Shown piece by piece: positions 1-7,972 of a stretch of 41,893 nt of DNA (position 1 is its first letter; the number at the start of each line of letters is the position of its first letter). A model generated the notes under the pieces. It did not search any database. It had not been told where the DNA came from and saw nothing but the letters and a program-made list of their open reading frames with translations. Both the position numbers and the translations under genes were made by a program. This stretch comes from Achromobacter insuavis (GTDB lineage: Bacteria; Pseudomonadota; Gammaproteobacteria; Burkholderiales; Burkholderiaceae_B), in assembly GCF_902859645.1 (NCBI RefSeq), contig NZ_CADIJR010000055.1, positions 1 to 41,893 of the forward strand. Reading direction: 5' to 3'.

Positions 1-338
1 CTATCGCCACGACGCGGGCTGTCATTGCGGGGGCCGTCGCCACGGCGCGGACTGTCGCCGCGGGGACCGTCGCCGCGGCGCGGATTGTCGCCGCGGGGGC
101 CATCGCCGCGTTCACGGTCGTCCGGCCGGCGCGCGGCGCGGGCGGCGGCCTGGCGCTGCTGGTAGCCCTCGGGGTCCTTCTGGCGCTCGACGTTGTCCTT
201 GGCGCGCTCGTTCTGGGCGACCAGGCGGGCACGGGCGCCGGTGCGCACGCGCTTGGGCGCGGCTTCGGCATGCGCGTCGCGCGCGGTCTTCTTGATCGTC
301 AGCGTCTTGCGCGGGCGGTCCTGGTCATCAGCGGACAT
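1..338 (-). CDS. N-terminal part of Arg/Gly/Asp-rich protein, function not recognised (runs off window)
   Basis: Reading from the ATG at 338 toward position 1 gives 112 residues without a stop, so the gene is cut by the window edge. The start follows an AGGA eight bases upstream. The protein begins MSADDQDRPRKTLTIKKTAR, is rich in Arg, Ala, Lys and Asp, and from about residue 75 becomes an 11-residue repeat (GDGPRGDNPRR and variants, three copies). No enzyme domain lies in the visible part. Basic disordered N-terminal tails of this kind occur on RNA-binding proteins such as RsuA/RluB-type pseudouridine synthases in this group, but that is only a guess. It lies 35 bases downstream of the hemJ-like gene on the same strand and may be co-transcribed with it. 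Confidence 0.6.
   Translation of the reverse strand, partial: MSADDQDRPRKTLTIKKTARDAHAEAAPKRVRTGARARLVAQNERAKDNVERQKDPEGYQQRQAAARAARRPDDRERGDGPRGDNPRRGDGPRGDSPRRGDGPRNDSPRRGD
9..107. repeat. 33-bp tandem repeat, three copies, in-frame
   Basis: Three consecutive 33-bp units (9-41, 42-74, 75-107) differ by only a few substitutions. A partial unit continues to the window edge. Each unit encodes 11 residues on the minus strand, so copy-number change would keep the reading frame. The array may extend beyond the window. Confidence 0.85.
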
Positions 339-373
339 ACGAATCCTGGCGAATGTGCAAAGGTAGGGGGGAA

Positions 374-802
374 TCAGAAGGGTTTGACGACGACCAGCGC
401 CACCACCACCAAGAGCAGCAAGACGGGAACTTCGTTGAACCAGCGATAGAACTTGTGCGAACGGGTGTTCTTGCCCTGTTCGAATTTTCGCAGCATGACG
501 CCACAGGCGTGATGGTAGCCGATGACGAGCAGGACGAAAAAGAGCTTGGCGTGCATCCAGCCGTTGCCGGGGCCGACGCCGATGCCGTAACCCAGGTACA
601 GCCACATGCCTAGCGCCACGGCGACGACCGCCAGGATGGTGGTGAAGCGGTAGAGGCGGCGCGCCATGCCGAGCAGGGTGACCTGCACGGCCGAATCCGA
701 TTGCTGGGCCAGGTTCACGAAGATGCGGGGCAGGTAGAACAGGCCGGCGAACCAGGAGGCGATGAAGACGATGTGGAAGGTTTTTACCCAGAGCATGGAC
801 AT
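374..802 (-). CDS. hemJ: HemJ-like protoporphyrinogen IX oxidase (CopD/UPF0093-type membrane protein)
   Basis: The 142-residue protein has four likely membrane helices and begins MSMLWVKTFHIVFIASWFAG. HemJ proteins oxidise protoporphyrinogen IX to protoporphyrin IX in the inner membrane during heme synthesis. Two residues known to be essential in HemJ, a His and a Lys 76-77 positions apart, correspond to His10 and Lys86 here. The C-terminal HKFYRWFNEVP resembles the family signature. The frame stays open far upstream, but hydrophobic family-like sequence starts at this ATG, so it is taken as the start (Met3 is a possible alternative). It could also be annotated only as a CopD-family protein. 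The next gene downstream starts 35 bases after its stop. Confidence 0.8.
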   Translation of the reverse strand: MSMLWVKTFHIVFIASWFAGLFYLPRIFVNLAQQSDSAVQVTLLGMARRLYRFTTILAVVAVALGMWLYLGYGIGVGPGNGWMHAKLFFVLLVIGYHHACGVMLRKFEQGKNTRSHKFYRWFNEVPVLLLLVVVALVVVKPF

Positions 803-875
803 GGTGGGGGCGGTCTCTGTTTTCTTGGGGAAGGGAGATTGTAATTGCTGGGGGGCTGGGGGTTCTTCGTAGGTC

Positions 876-1039
876 GCCCGTCGCGGCGGCGGTTTTGGGG
901 GCGGGCGCCCACGATTGCGGTCCGGAGCGTTCGCTCCGGACTGCCCCTGCGTCATCCTCGTCCTCGCCTTCGGCGACTCCTTCGGATTCCCTCGGGCGCA
1001 TCGAGGTTGCCCGCCCCCAAAACCGCCGCCGCGACGGGC
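876..1039. repeat. 164-bp element with perfect 31-bp terminal inverted repeats
   Basis: Bases 876-906 are the exact reverse complement of 1009-1039 over 31 bp. The 102-bp interior contains a 10-bp stem (920-929 with 932-941) and further short hairpins closed by TTCG, for example around 964-976 and 980-987. No open reading frame with coding character fills it. A small palindromic intergenic element of this form resembles MITE- or REP/BIME-type repeats. Whether it recurs in the genome cannot be seen here, and no second copy was noticed in this window. Confidence 0.75.
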
Positions 1040-1103
1040 TACGGAGTTCGAGAAATGATGCGCTGCCAGAGCGGTGGGGGGGCTGGAGAGGTTTGCGGGG
1101 CCC

Positions 1104-1137
1104 GTCAAGGCCGGCCGCGCGGGCGGCCGGTCTTGAC
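1104..1137. repeat. Long hairpin, 15-bp arms with one mismatch
   Basis: Bases 1104-1118 pair with 1123-1137 with a single mismatch and a 4-base loop. There is no T-run on either side, so it is not a standard intrinsic terminator. It may be part of the transcript end of the prp operon or of the neighbouring palindromic element. Confidence 0.6.
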
Positions 1138-1226
1138 TTACGCGGTGGTTTGCGTCGGGAGGGTGTTCGCTGCGCGGTGGTGTGGGGGGCTTGCTTGGCG
1201 CGCGGTGGCTTGCTGGGGAAAAGCGC

Positions 1227-1255
1227 GGCCCCGTCGGTTTTGTCGTGACGGGGCC
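1227..1255 (-). terminator. Probable terminator of the prp operon
   Basis: On the minus strand, about 40 bases after the prpD stop, a 9-bp stem (GGCCCCGTC with GACGGGGCC) encloses an 11-base loop. It is followed by GCGC and four T residues. The weak T-tract makes this a moderate call. Confidence 0.45.
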
Positions 1256-1296
1256 TGTGGGGTGCTGCTTGTTGCTTCCGATCCGCGCTTGTCGCC

Positions 1297-2748
1297 TCAG
1301 ATCACATACAGGTCGACGTACTCGTGGACCGGCATGGCTTCCAGCTTTTTCTGGTCCAGCGACGCGTCCAGGATGCGGGACTGTTGGCGGGCGGGGAAGA
1401 TGCGGGCGAGGTTGGTGCGGAACTTGGCTTCGAGCAGGGGGATGCCGTCGGCGCGGCGGCGTTTGTGGCCGATGGGGTATTCGCAGACGACTTCGTCGAG
1501 CTGGGTGCCGTCGGTGAACCTGACGGTGAGGGCGTTGGCGATGGAGCGCTTGTCGGGGTCGTGGTAGTCGCGGGTGTAGGCCGGGTCCTCGACGCAGGTG
1601 ATCTTGTCGCGCAGGGCGTCGATGCGCGGGTCGGCGGCGACGTCGTCCTCGTAGTCGGCGGCGGTGAGGCGGCCGAACAGGAGCGGGACGGCGACCATGT
1701 ACTGGATGCAGTGGTCGCGGTCGGCGGGGTTGTTCAGCGGGCCCTTCTTGTCGATGATGCGGATGCACGCCTCGTGGGTGCGGATGGTGATGCTGGCGAT
1801 GTCGTCGGTGGACTTGCCCAGGGACTTGAGGCGGTCATGGAGCTGCATGGCGCACTCGACCGCGGTCTGCGAGTGGAACTCGGCCGGGAACGAGATCTTG
1901 AACAGCACGTTTTCCATGACGTAGCTGCCGTAGGGGCGCTGGAACCTGAACGGCTGGCCCTTGAACAGCACGTCGTAGAAGCCCCAGGTCTTGGCCGACA
2001 GCACCGAGGGGTAGCCCATCTCGCCGGTGCGGGCGATCAGCGCCAGGCGCACGGCGCGGCTGGTGGCGTCGCCGGCGGCCCAGCTCTTGCGGCTGCCGGT
2101 GTTGGGGGCGTGGCGATAGGTGCGCAGGCTCTGGCCGTCGACCCAGGCCAGCGAGACGGCGTTGATGACTTCGTCGCGGGTGAGGCCCAGCATCTGCGCC
2201 ACCACGGCGGTGGATGCCACCTTGACCAGCACCACGTGGTCCAGGCCGACCTTGTTGAAGGAGTTTTCCAGCGCGATGCAGCCCTGGATCTCGTGCGCCT
2301 TGATCATGCCGGTCAGCACGGCGCGCATGGTCAGCGGCGGCTTGCCGGCGGCGACGGCGGTGCGCGACAGCCAGTCGGCGGTGGCGAGGATGCCGCCCAG
2401 GTTGTCGGACGGGTGGCCCCATTCGGCGGCCAGCCAGGTGTCGTTGAAATCGAGCCAGCGGATCATCGCGCCGATGTTGAACGCGGCCTGCACGGGGTCC
2501 AGCTGGAATTGGGTGCCGGGCACCTTGGCGCCGTGCGGGACGACGGTGCCGGGGACGACGGGGCCCAGCAGCTTGCGGCACGCCGGATATTCCAGCGCTT
2601 CCAGGCCGCAGCCGAGGGTGTCGATCAGGCAGTTGCGAGCGGTCTCGTAGGCCAGGCCGCTCTGGATTTCATAGTTCAGTACGTAGTCGGCGATATCGAC
2701 CAGGACCTGGTCGGGCTCGGGACGGACGTTGGAGATCGGGGCAGACAT
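1297..2748 (-). CDS. prpD: 2-Methylcitrate dehydratase PrpD
   Basis: The 483-residue protein has the length of E. coli PrpD and belongs to the MmgE/PrpD family. PrpD removes water from 2-methylcitrate to form 2-methyl-cis-aconitate in the methylcitrate cycle, which disposes of propionyl-CoA. Typical family stretches are visible, including [19 protein letters not shown]-like sequence near residue 40, [19 protein letters not shown] near residue 105 and [13 protein letters not shown] near residue 300. The start MSAPISNV was preferred over an in-frame Met 11 codons upstream because AGGAGAG lies eight bases before it. It is the last gene of prpB-prpC-prpD, with an 82-base gap after prpC. No acnD/prpF pair is present, so this cluster uses the PrpD route. 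Confidence 0.95.
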   Translation of the reverse strand: MSAPISNVRPEPDQVLVDIADYVLNYEIQSGLAYETARNCLIDTLGCGLEALEYPACRKLLGPVVPGTVVPHGAKVPGTQFQLDPVQAAFNIGAMIRWLDFNDTWLAAEWGHPSDNLGGILATADWLSRTAVAAGKPPLTMRAVLTGMIKAHEIQGCIALENSFNKVGLDHVVLVKVASTAVVAQMLGLTRDEVINAVSLAWVDGQSLRTYRHAPNTGSRKSWAAGDATSRAVRLALIARTGEMGYPSVLSAKTWGFYDVLFKGQPFRFQRPYGSYVMENVLFKISFPAEFHSQTAVECAMQLHDRLKSLGKSTDDIASITIRTHEACIRIIDKKGPLNNPADRDHCIQYMVAVPLLFGRLTAADYEDDVAADPRIDALRDKITCVEDPAYTRDYHDPDKRSIANALTVRFTDGTQLDEVVCEYPIGHKRRRADGIPLLEAKFRTNLARIFPARQQSRILDASLDQKKLEAMPVHEYVDLYVI

Positions 2749-2830
2749 TTGGTACCTCTCCTGAGTGTTTACAGGCGGCACTGGGCCCGCGCGGCGCGGG
2801 GAATGGCGTCGGCAGGCCCATGTCGTCGTC

Positions 2831-4036
2831 TTACTTGCGCTTGTCGATCGGCACGAACTTCTGATCTTCCGGACCGACGTAGTTGGCGGTCGGGCGGATG
2901 ATCTTGTTGTCGACGCGCTGCTCGATGATGTGGGCCGACCAGCCCGCCGTGCGCGCGATCACGAACAGCGGAGTGAACATGGCGGTGGGCACGCCCATCA
3001 TGTGGTAGCTGACGGCCGAGAACCAGTCCAGGTTGGGGAACATCTTCTTGATGTCCCACATGACCGTCTCAAGGCGTTCGGCGATGTCGAACATCTTGGT
3101 GCTGCCGGCCTTCTTGGACAGCTTCTTGGCCACTTCCTTGATGACCTTGTTGCGCGGGTCGGACACGGTGTAGACCGGGTGGCCGAAGCCGATGATGACT
3201 TCCTTGGCCTCGACGCGGCGGCGGATGTCGGCCTCGGCTTCGTCGGGCGTCTCGTAGCGCTTCTGCACGTCGAAGGCGACCTCGTTGGCGCCGCCGTGCT
3301 TGGGGCCGCGCAGCGCGCCGATGGCGCCGGTGATGGCCGAGAACATGTCCGACCCGGTGCCGGCGATGACGCGGGCGGTGAAGGTCGAGGCGTTGAACTC
3401 GTGCTCGGCGTACAGGTTCAGCGAGATGTGCATCGCCTTGACCCACTCGTCGCTGGGCTTCTCGCCATGCAGCAGGTGCAGGAAGTGGCCGCCGATGCTG
3501 TCATCGTCGGTCTGCACGTCGATCACGCGGCCGTTGTGGCTGTAGTGGTACCAGTAGAGCAGGGCCGAGCCCAGGTTGGCCATCAGGCGGTCGGCGATGT
3601 CGCGCGCGCCGGGCAGGTTGTGGTCGTCCTTCTCGGGCAGCACGCAGCCGAGCACCGAGACGGCCGTGCGCATCACGTCCATCGGGTGGCTGGCGGCGGG
3701 CAGCGCTTCGAGCGCGTCCTGCAGTTGCACCGGCAGGCCGCGCAGCGAGCGCAGCTTTTCCTTGTAGGCCTTCAGTTCGGCCTTGTTGGGCAGCTTGCCG
3801 TGCACCAGCAGGTGGGCGATTTCCTCGAACTCGCTGGTATGGGCGATGTCCAGGATGTCGTAGCCGCGGTAGTGCAGGTCATTGCCGCTGCGGCCGACCG
3901 TACACAGCGCGGTGTTGCCGGCGACCACGCCGGACAGCGCGACCGATTTCTTGGGCTTGAAGCCGGCCTTTTCTTCGGGCTTGGCATCCGGGGTGGCGTC
4001 CGTCTTGGCTGCTTGCTTCTTGGGAGCCGTGCTCAT
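2831..4036 (-). CDS. prpC: 2-Methylcitrate synthase PrpC
   Basis: The 401-residue citrate-synthase-family protein condenses propionyl-CoA with oxaloacetate to form 2-methylcitrate. The catalytic signatures are present: [22 protein letters not shown] and [14 protein letters not shown] carry the two active-site His residues and the Asp. Its place between prpB and prpD, and the spare gltA elsewhere in the window, assign it to the methylcitrate cycle and not the TCA cycle. The first ~28 residues ([20 protein letters not shown] onward) form a Lys/Ala/Pro-rich extension that E. coli PrpC lacks. The start has AAGGAG eight bases upstream; an upstream in-frame TTG at 4072 has no such support. Confidence 0.95.
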   Translation of the reverse strand: MSTAPKKQAAKTDATPDAKPEEKAGFKPKKSVALSGVVAGNTALCTVGRSGNDLHYRGYDILDIAHTSEFEEIAHLLVHGKLPNKAELKAYKEKLRSLRGLPVQLQDALEALPAASHPMDVMRTAVSVLGCVLPEKDDHNLPGARDIADRLMANLGSALLYWYHYSHNGRVIDVQTDDDSIGGHFLHLLHGEKPSDEWVKAMHISLNLYAEHEFNASTFTARVIAGTGSDMFSAITGAIGALRGPKHGGANEVAFDVQKRYETPDEAEADIRRRVEAKEVIIGFGHPVYTVSDPRNKVIKEVAKKLSKKAGSTKMFDIAERLETVMWDIKKMFPNLDWFSAVSYHMMGVPTAMFTPLFVIARTAGWSAHIIEQRVDNKIIRPTANYVGPEDQKFVPIDKRK

Positions 4037-4066
4037 GTCTCTACTCCTTTCCTTTCGCGGTGGTCG

Positions 4067-4084
4067 ATGCAATGCAATGCAATG
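4067..4084. repeat. Short ATGCA pentanucleotide repeat in the prpB-prpC gap
   Basis: Three and a half copies of ATGCA lie about 30 bases upstream of the prpC start codon, inside the 101-base gap after prpB. A slipped-strand change here would alter the length of the leader but not a reading frame. It is probably incidental. Confidence 0.5.
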
Positions 4085-4137
4085 GGGGAAGCGTGGCGCC
4101 GCGGGTTCGCCGTGGCGCCGGATACGGTGGCAAGCGC

Positions 4138-5028
4138 TCAGGCCTTGCCCTTCTGGAACAGGGCGTCCAGGCGCGATTCGAATTCGTGGTAGCCGATGCG
4201 GTCGTACAGTTCCTCGCGCGTCTGCATCAGGTCGACCACGTTCTTCTGGTGGCCGTCGCGGCGGATCGCGGTGTAGACGGCCTCGGCGGCCTTGTTCATG
4301 GCGCGGAAGGCCGACAGCGGGTAGAGCACCATGCCCACGCCCACGCTCTTGAGCTCTTCCACCGAGAACAGCGGCGTCTTGCCGAATTCGGTGATGTTGG
4401 CCAGCACCGGCACGTTGACGGCCTTGACGAAGCGGTCGTAGGTCGGCAGGTCGTAGGCGGCTTCGGCGAAGATGGCGTCGGCGCCGGCTTCGACGCAGGC
4501 CAGGGCGCGCTCGATGGCGGCGTCCACGCCGTGCGAGGCGATGGCGTCGGTGCGCGCGATCAGGTAGAAGTCGCTGTCGGTGCGGGCGTCGGCCGCGGCC
4601 TTGACGCGGTCGGCCATTTCCTCGGTGCTGACGATTTCCTTGCCCGGACGGTGGCCGCAGCGCTTGGCGCCGACCTGGTCCTCGATGTGGCAGGCGGCGG
4701 CGCCGAACTTGATCAGGCTCTTGACGGTGCGGGCGATGTTGAACGCCGACGGACCGAAGCCGGTGTCGATGTCGACCAGCAGCGGCACGTCGCAGACGTC
4801 GGTGATGCGGCGCACGTCTGTCAGCACGTCGTCCATGGTGTTGATGCCCAGGTCGGGCAGGCCCAGCGAACCCGCCGCCACGCCGCCGCCCGAGAGATAG
4901 ATGGCGCGGTAGCCGGCGCGCTTGGCCAGCAGGGCGTGGTTGGCGTTGATGGCGCCGATGATCTGCAGCGGGCTTTCTTCGGCGAGCGCGCGGCGGAACT
5001 GGGCGCCGGCGGATTCGGGTCTGGACAT
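4138..5028 (-). CDS. prpB: 2-Methylisocitrate lyase PrpB
   Basis: The 296-residue protein belongs to the isocitrate lyase/PEP mutase superfamily. It splits 2-methylisocitrate into pyruvate and succinate, the last step of the methylcitrate cycle. The active-site motif KRCGH is at residues 122-126 with the catalytic Cys124. Mg-binding acidic residues are seen in VDIDTGFG (residues 85-92) and HIEDQ (114-118). The [14 protein letters not shown] stretch is typical of PrpB. The start has GGAGA a few bases upstream. It is the first gene of prpB-C-D and lies 279 bases downstream of mdh on the same strand; no adjacent PrpR-type activator gene exists. Confidence 0.96.
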   Translation of the reverse strand: MSRPESAGAQFRRALAEESPLQIIGAINANHALLAKRAGYRAIYLSGGGVAAGSLGLPDLGINTMDDVLTDVRRITDVCDVPLLVDIDTGFGPSAFNIARTVKSLIKFGAAACHIEDQVGAKRCGHRPGKEIVSTEEMADRVKAAADARTDSDFYLIARTDAIASHGVDAAIERALACVEAGADAIFAEAAYDLPTYDRFVKAVNVPVLANITEFGKTPLFSVEELKSVGVGMVLYPLSAFRAMNKAAEAVYTAIRRDGHQKNVVDLMQTREELYDRIGYHEFESRLDALFQKGKA

Positions 5029-5158
5029 GAGGGGTCTCCGTTATAGAGGGCCGGGTGTCGTGACGTTGCCCCGGCTGGGATGGCTGGGTCTGCGGGCCCG
5101 CGGCGAGTGTGGCCGTGCCGGATCGGGTTCCGGCGCCTGGCCACGACCTTACCGCGGT

Positions 5159-5230
5159 CGCGGAACGTAAATCTGTCCCCTTCGCGACAATTCATTGCGC
5201 GGGCGCAAAGAGACAGGTTTGCGTTCCGCG
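5159..5230. repeat. Imperfect 19-bp inverted repeat upstream of prpB
   Basis: Bases 5159-5177 (CGCGGAACGTAAATCTGTC) match the reverse complement of 5212-5230 at 17 of 19 positions, with a 34-base spacer. It sits 131-202 bases before the prpB start, between the mdh terminator and the operon. It could be a pair of regulator half-sites, a cruciform or a leader hairpin. No known operator consensus is claimed. Confidence 0.6.
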
Positions 5231-5263
5231 GATGGCGCCTCTGTCGATGCGCCGTCCGCTTGC

Positions 5264-5293
5264 GAATTGGGCCCGCGTCAACGGGCCCAATTC
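5264..5293 (-). terminator. Hairpin terminator downstream of mdh
   Basis: A perfect 12-bp stem (5264-5275 with 5282-5293) with a six-base loop starts 15 bases after the mdh stop codon on the minus strand. The distal side lacks a clear T-run, so termination may be partial, which would allow some readthrough toward prpB. Confidence 0.6.
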
Positions 5294-5307
5294 TGCTTGA
5301 TGACTGC

Positions 5308-6297
5308 TTACTTCAGCAGGTCCTTGACGCCGTCGCGCTCTTCGAGGAGCTCTTTCAGCGTGAAGTCCAGGCGCTCACGCGAGAAGGCGTCGATTTCCAG
5401 GCCTTCGACGCGCTTGTATTCGCCGTTTTCGGTCGTGACCGGCACGCCGTAGATGATGCCTTCGGGGATGCCGTAGGAGCCATCCGACGGGATGCCCATG
5501 GTGACCCACTTGCCGTTGCTGCCCAGGACCCAGTCACGCACGTGGTCGATGGCGGCGTTGGCGGCCGAGGCGGCCGACGACAGGCCACGGGCCTCGATGA
5601 TGGCGGCGCCGCGCTTGCCCACGGTGGGGATGAACGTGTCGCGGTTCCAGGCGTCGTCGTTGATCAGCTTGGACAGCGATTCGCCGCCGACGGTGGCGAA
5701 GCGGAAGTCGGGGTACATGGTGGGCGAGTGGTTGCCCCACACGACCAGCTTCTCGATGTCGGCCACGGCCTTGCCCGACTTGGCGGCCAGTTGCGACAGG
5801 GCGCGGTTGTGGTCCAGGCGCAGCATGGCGGTGAAGTTCTTGGCCGGCAGGTCCGGCGCCGACTTCATGGCGATGTAGGCGTTGGTGTTGGCCGGGTTGC
5901 CGACCACCAGGACCTTGACGTTGCGGCTGGCGACGTCGTTCAGGGCCTTGCCCTGCGCCGTGAAGATCTGGGCGTTGACCGACAGCAGGTCCTTGCGTTC
6001 CATGCCGGGGCCGCGCGGGCGGGCGCCGACCAGCAGGGCCACGTCCGCGTCCTTGAACGCCGTGCGCGGATCGCTGTGGGCGGTGACTTCCTGCAGCAGC
6101 GGAAAGGCGCAGTCATCCAGTTCCATGATGACGCCCTTCAGGGCCTTTTGCGCTTTCTCGTCGGGGATTTCGAGCAGTTGCAGAATGACGGGCTGATCTT
6201 TGCCCAGCATTTCGCCGGAGGCGATGCGGAACAGCAGGGCGTAACCGATTTGGCCGGCGGCGCCGGTGACGGCGACACGCAAGGCAGGCTTAGACAT
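5308..6297 (-). CDS. mdh: Malate dehydrogenase
   Basis: The 329-residue NAD-dependent enzyme interconverts malate and oxaloacetate in the TCA cycle. The N-terminal Rossmann motif [12 protein letters not shown], the substrate-binding LRLDHNRA and the catalytic-His motif [13 protein letters not shown] are all visible. Length and sequence style match the cytosolic-type Mdh of betaproteobacteria. The start has CGGAGAAC before the ATG. A candidate promoter (TTGACG, 17 bases, TAGGAT) lies about 110 bases upstream, directly beside a palindromic operator shared with the divergent GntR gene. Confidence 0.97.
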   Translation of the reverse strand: MSKPALRVAVTGAAGQIGYALLFRIASGEMLGKDQPVILQLLEIPDEKAQKALKGVIMELDDCAFPLLQEVTAHSDPRTAFKDADVALLVGARPRGPGMERKDLLSVNAQIFTAQGKALNDVASRNVKVLVVGNPANTNAYIAMKSAPDLPAKNFTAMLRLDHNRALSQLAAKSGKAVADIEKLVVWGNHSPTMYPDFRFATVGGESLSKLINDDAWNRDTFIPTVGKRGAAIIEARGLSSAASAANAAIDHVRDWVLGSNGKWVTMGIPSDGSYGIPEGIIYGVPVTTENGEYKRVEGLEIDAFSRERLDFTLKELLEERDGVKDLLK

Positions 6298-6410
6298 GGA
6301 CGTTCTCCGTAATGGTGTGGCGAGAAAAAAATCTCACCAATCAGTGTAATCCGTTGAGCGGCGAAGGCCCTCCGCGCGCGAGGGGCGGACAGGTTGCCGG
6401 ACAGACAGAA

Positions 6411-6439
6411 ATCCTAGAACTAATTTACGGGTGCGTCAA
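6411..6439 (-). promoter_or_regulatory. Candidate sigma-70 promoter of mdh
   Basis: On the minus strand TTGACG (6434-6439) is followed after 17 bases by TAGGAT (6411-6416). Transcription would start near 6404, giving a leader of about 105 bases. The element abuts the operator at 6444-6469, so a protein bound there would touch the -35 side. Confidence 0.5.
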
Positions 6440-6468
6440 TTGATCTTATATCTTATATAAGACATAAG
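6440..6468 (+). promoter_or_regulatory. Candidate promoter of the GntR gene
   Basis: TTGATC (6440-6445) and CATAAG (6463-6468) are 17 bases apart. Each matches the sigma-70 consensus at four of six positions. The palindrome at 6444-6469 lies across this promoter, as expected for autorepression. Confidence 0.4.
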
Positions 6469-6469
6469 A
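6444..6469. promoter_or_regulatory. Palindromic operator, probably for the adjacent GntR regulator
   Basis: A 26-bp sequence is palindromic at 12 of 13 base pairs. Its core TCTTATATAAGA (6451-6462) is perfect. AT-rich palindromes of this kind are typical GntR-family operators. It was not found again upstream of sdhC or prpB. Confidence 0.6.
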
Positions 6470-6654
6470 CGTTGGACAGCGCCGCCCCCGATATGCCACA
6501 ATAGAGCGTTTGTTCGAATGCGCCGCAGCACCGCCGGCTGCGCGCCTGTATCAGGCCAGAACACCGGCAACGCAGCAGCGCATGCGAATGGAAACCGCAT
6601 CGTTTGCGCTGCCTTTCCATTCTCCGGATGAACATGACACTTCCAAGACGATCC

Positions 6655-7434
6655 ATGGCAGACCCCCGGCCCGAAACTCCCCTACGCACACGCGCCGCCC
6701 GTCCGACGGGCGAGGGGGCCGCTTTCAGTCCGCTGTACCGCCAGATCAAGGACCTGCTCGTGCAGAGCCTGGACCGCGGCGAATGGAAGCCCGGCGAACT
6801 CATCCCCAGCGAAATCGATCTGGCCGCCCGTTTCCAGGTGAGCCAGGGCACGGTGCGCAAGGCGGTCGATGAGCTGGCCGCCGAACACTTGCTGCTGCGT
6901 CGCCAGGGCAAGGGCACCTTCGTCGCCACCCACCATGAAGCCCGCGTGCGCTACCGTTTCCTGCGCCTGGCCCCCGATGAAGAGGGCGAGGCCGTGCGGG
7001 CGGAAAGCCGCATCCTCGAGTGCCGCCGCCTGCGCGCGCCGGCCGAGATCGCGCGCGCGCTCGACCTGCGCGCCGGCGAAACCGTGATCTCGATCCGCCG
7101 GCTGCTGTGCATGGGGCAGGTGCCCACCGTGCTGGACGACATCTGGCTGCCCGGGTCGATCTTCCGCGGCCTCACCCAGGAGCTGCTGACCGCCAACAAG
7201 GCGCCGCTCTATGGCCTGTTTGAATCCGAGTTCGGCGTGAGCATGGTGCGCGCGGACGAAAAGCTGCGCGCCGTGGCGGCGCCGGCCGAAGTCTGTACGC
7301 TGCTTAATGTTGCCGCCGGCGCGCCGTTGTTGCAGGTGGATCGCGTGTCGTACACGTATGGTGACCGCCCCATGGAAATTCGGCGGGGCTTGTACTTGAC
7401 CGATCGCTACCACTACCGCAATAGTCTGAATTGA
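6655..7434 (+). CDS. GntR-family (HutC/UTRA type) transcriptional regulator
   Basis: The protein has an N-terminal winged helix (about residues 25-95; FSPLYRQIKDLL, GELIPSEIDLAARFQVSQGT and RRQGKGTFVA are diagnostic). A C-terminal UTRA ligand-binding domain follows (about 115-255). UTRA domains bind small metabolites; the ligand here is unknown. Its position, divergent from mdh and just upstream of sdhCDAB, suggests control of TCA-cycle genes, and the 26-bp palindrome in the intergenic region is its likely operator. The start is uncertain: ATGs at 6628, 6634 and 6655 are in frame and none has a strong ribosome site. The one just before the conserved part was chosen, giving 259 residues. Confidence 0.9.
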   Translation: MADPRPETPLRTRAARPTGEGAAFSPLYRQIKDLLVQSLDRGEWKPGELIPSEIDLAARFQVSQGTVRKAVDELAAEHLLLRRQGKGTFVATHHEARVRYRFLRLAPDEEGEAVRAESRILECRRLRAPAEIARALDLRAGETVISIRRLLCMGQVPTVLDDIWLPGSIFRGLTQELLTANKAPLYGLFESEFGVSMVRADEKLRAVAAPAEVCTLLNVAAGAPLLQVDRVSYTYGDRPMEIRRGLYLTDRYHYRNSLN

Positions 7435-7453
7435 TGAGCTTTTTATCTACGAT

Positions 7454-7483
7454 TTGATACCAACCCGATCTCTGGGCGAAAAT
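7454..7483 (+). promoter_or_regulatory. Possible sdhC promoter
   Basis: TTGATA (7454-7459) and GAAAAT (7478-7483) are separated by 18 bases, in the 121-base gap before sdhC. The -10 match is modest (four of six). The following ~70 bases form the sdhC leader. Confidence 0.35.
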
Positions 7484-7555
7484 ACCGTGTTTGCCCGCAA
7501 GGGCCACGGCATTAGCGCCGTCACGATTCCCTAGTTCCGAAACACCGAGGCCGTC

Positions 7556-7972
7556 ATGTCCGACACCGCTGCCAAGCCACGTCCGCAGTTTCGCAATATT
7601 GGGCTTGCCCAAGTTGCGTTCTCCTATCGCCTGCCCCTGGCCGGCAAGCTGTCCATCCTGCACCGCATCAGCGGCATATTGCTGTTCCTCTGTTTGCCCT
7701 TGGTCATCGTTCCGCTGTTCGCAGCGAGCGTGGCCGCGCCGCAGTCGTTCGCATGGATCGCTTCCATCGCGGCCAACCCGATCGTCAAGCTTGTCTTCCT
7801 GGTCCTGATCTGGGGCTACCTGCACCACTTCTGTGCTGGCATCCGCTACCTGCTGCTGGACCTGCACCTGGGTATCGACAAGCTGTCGGCCAAGAAAAGC
7901 GCCGGCGTGGTCTTCGGTGTCAGCCTGGCGCTGACGCTGGTGTTCGGTCTCAAACTGTTCGGAGTGCTGTAA
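7556..7972 (+). CDS. sdhC: Succinate dehydrogenase cytochrome b556 subunit
   Basis: The 138-residue membrane anchor has three helices and, with SdhD, binds heme b and ubiquinone in respiratory complex II. The signature SILHRISG (residues 33-40) is the quinone-site region. His91 in HFCAGIRYLLLD aligns with the heme-ligand His of E. coli SdhC. It is the first gene of sdhCDAB, and its stop codon directly abuts the sdhD start. Confidence 0.96.
   Translation: MSDTAAKPRPQFRNIGLAQVAFSYRLPLAGKLSILHRISGILLFLCLPLVIVPLFAASVAAPQSFAWIASIAANPIVKLVFLVLIWGYLHHFCAGIRYLLLDLHLGIDKLSAKKSAGVVFGVSLALTLVFGLKLFGVL

Larger units (their letters stand above)
803..1296. other. Non-coding stretch between prpD and hemJ, rich in inverted repeats
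   Basis: No credible gene was found in these 494 bases. The stretch holds, in order, a 164-bp palindromic element (876-1039), a 15-bp-arm hairpin (1104-1137) and a terminator-like hairpin downstream of prpD (1227-1255). The promoter of the hemJ-like gene should lie at its left end, but no clear -35/-10 pair was identified. Confidence 0.6.
6298..6654. other. Divergent control region between mdh and the GntR gene
   Basis: These 357 bases carry no gene. They contain back-to-back promoter candidates for mdh (minus) and the GntR gene (plus) and an AT-rich palindrome at 6444-6469. The remaining bases form a ~105-base mdh leader on one side and a ~180-base GntR leader on the other, in which nothing else was recognised. 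Confidence 0.6.

Noticed and set aside
845-1567. Plus-strand open frames over 845-1567
   Set aside because: They run across the palindromic element and into the antisense of prpD, and the translations are Arg/Gly/Ser-rich with no domain.
803-1768. N-terminal extension of the hemJ-like frame up to 1768
   Set aside because: The extension is Arg/Pro/His-rich, covers the palindromic repeats and part of prpD in antisense, and family-like sequence begins only at 802.
1324-2901. A 525-codon plus-strand open frame over prpD
   Set aside because: It is the mirror of the PrpD coding frame, with no domain or ribosome site.
2831-4036. A second TCA-cycle citrate synthase
   Set aside because: Its motifs [13 protein letters not shown] and [14 protein letters not shown] and its place between prpB and prpD identify it as methylcitrate synthase.
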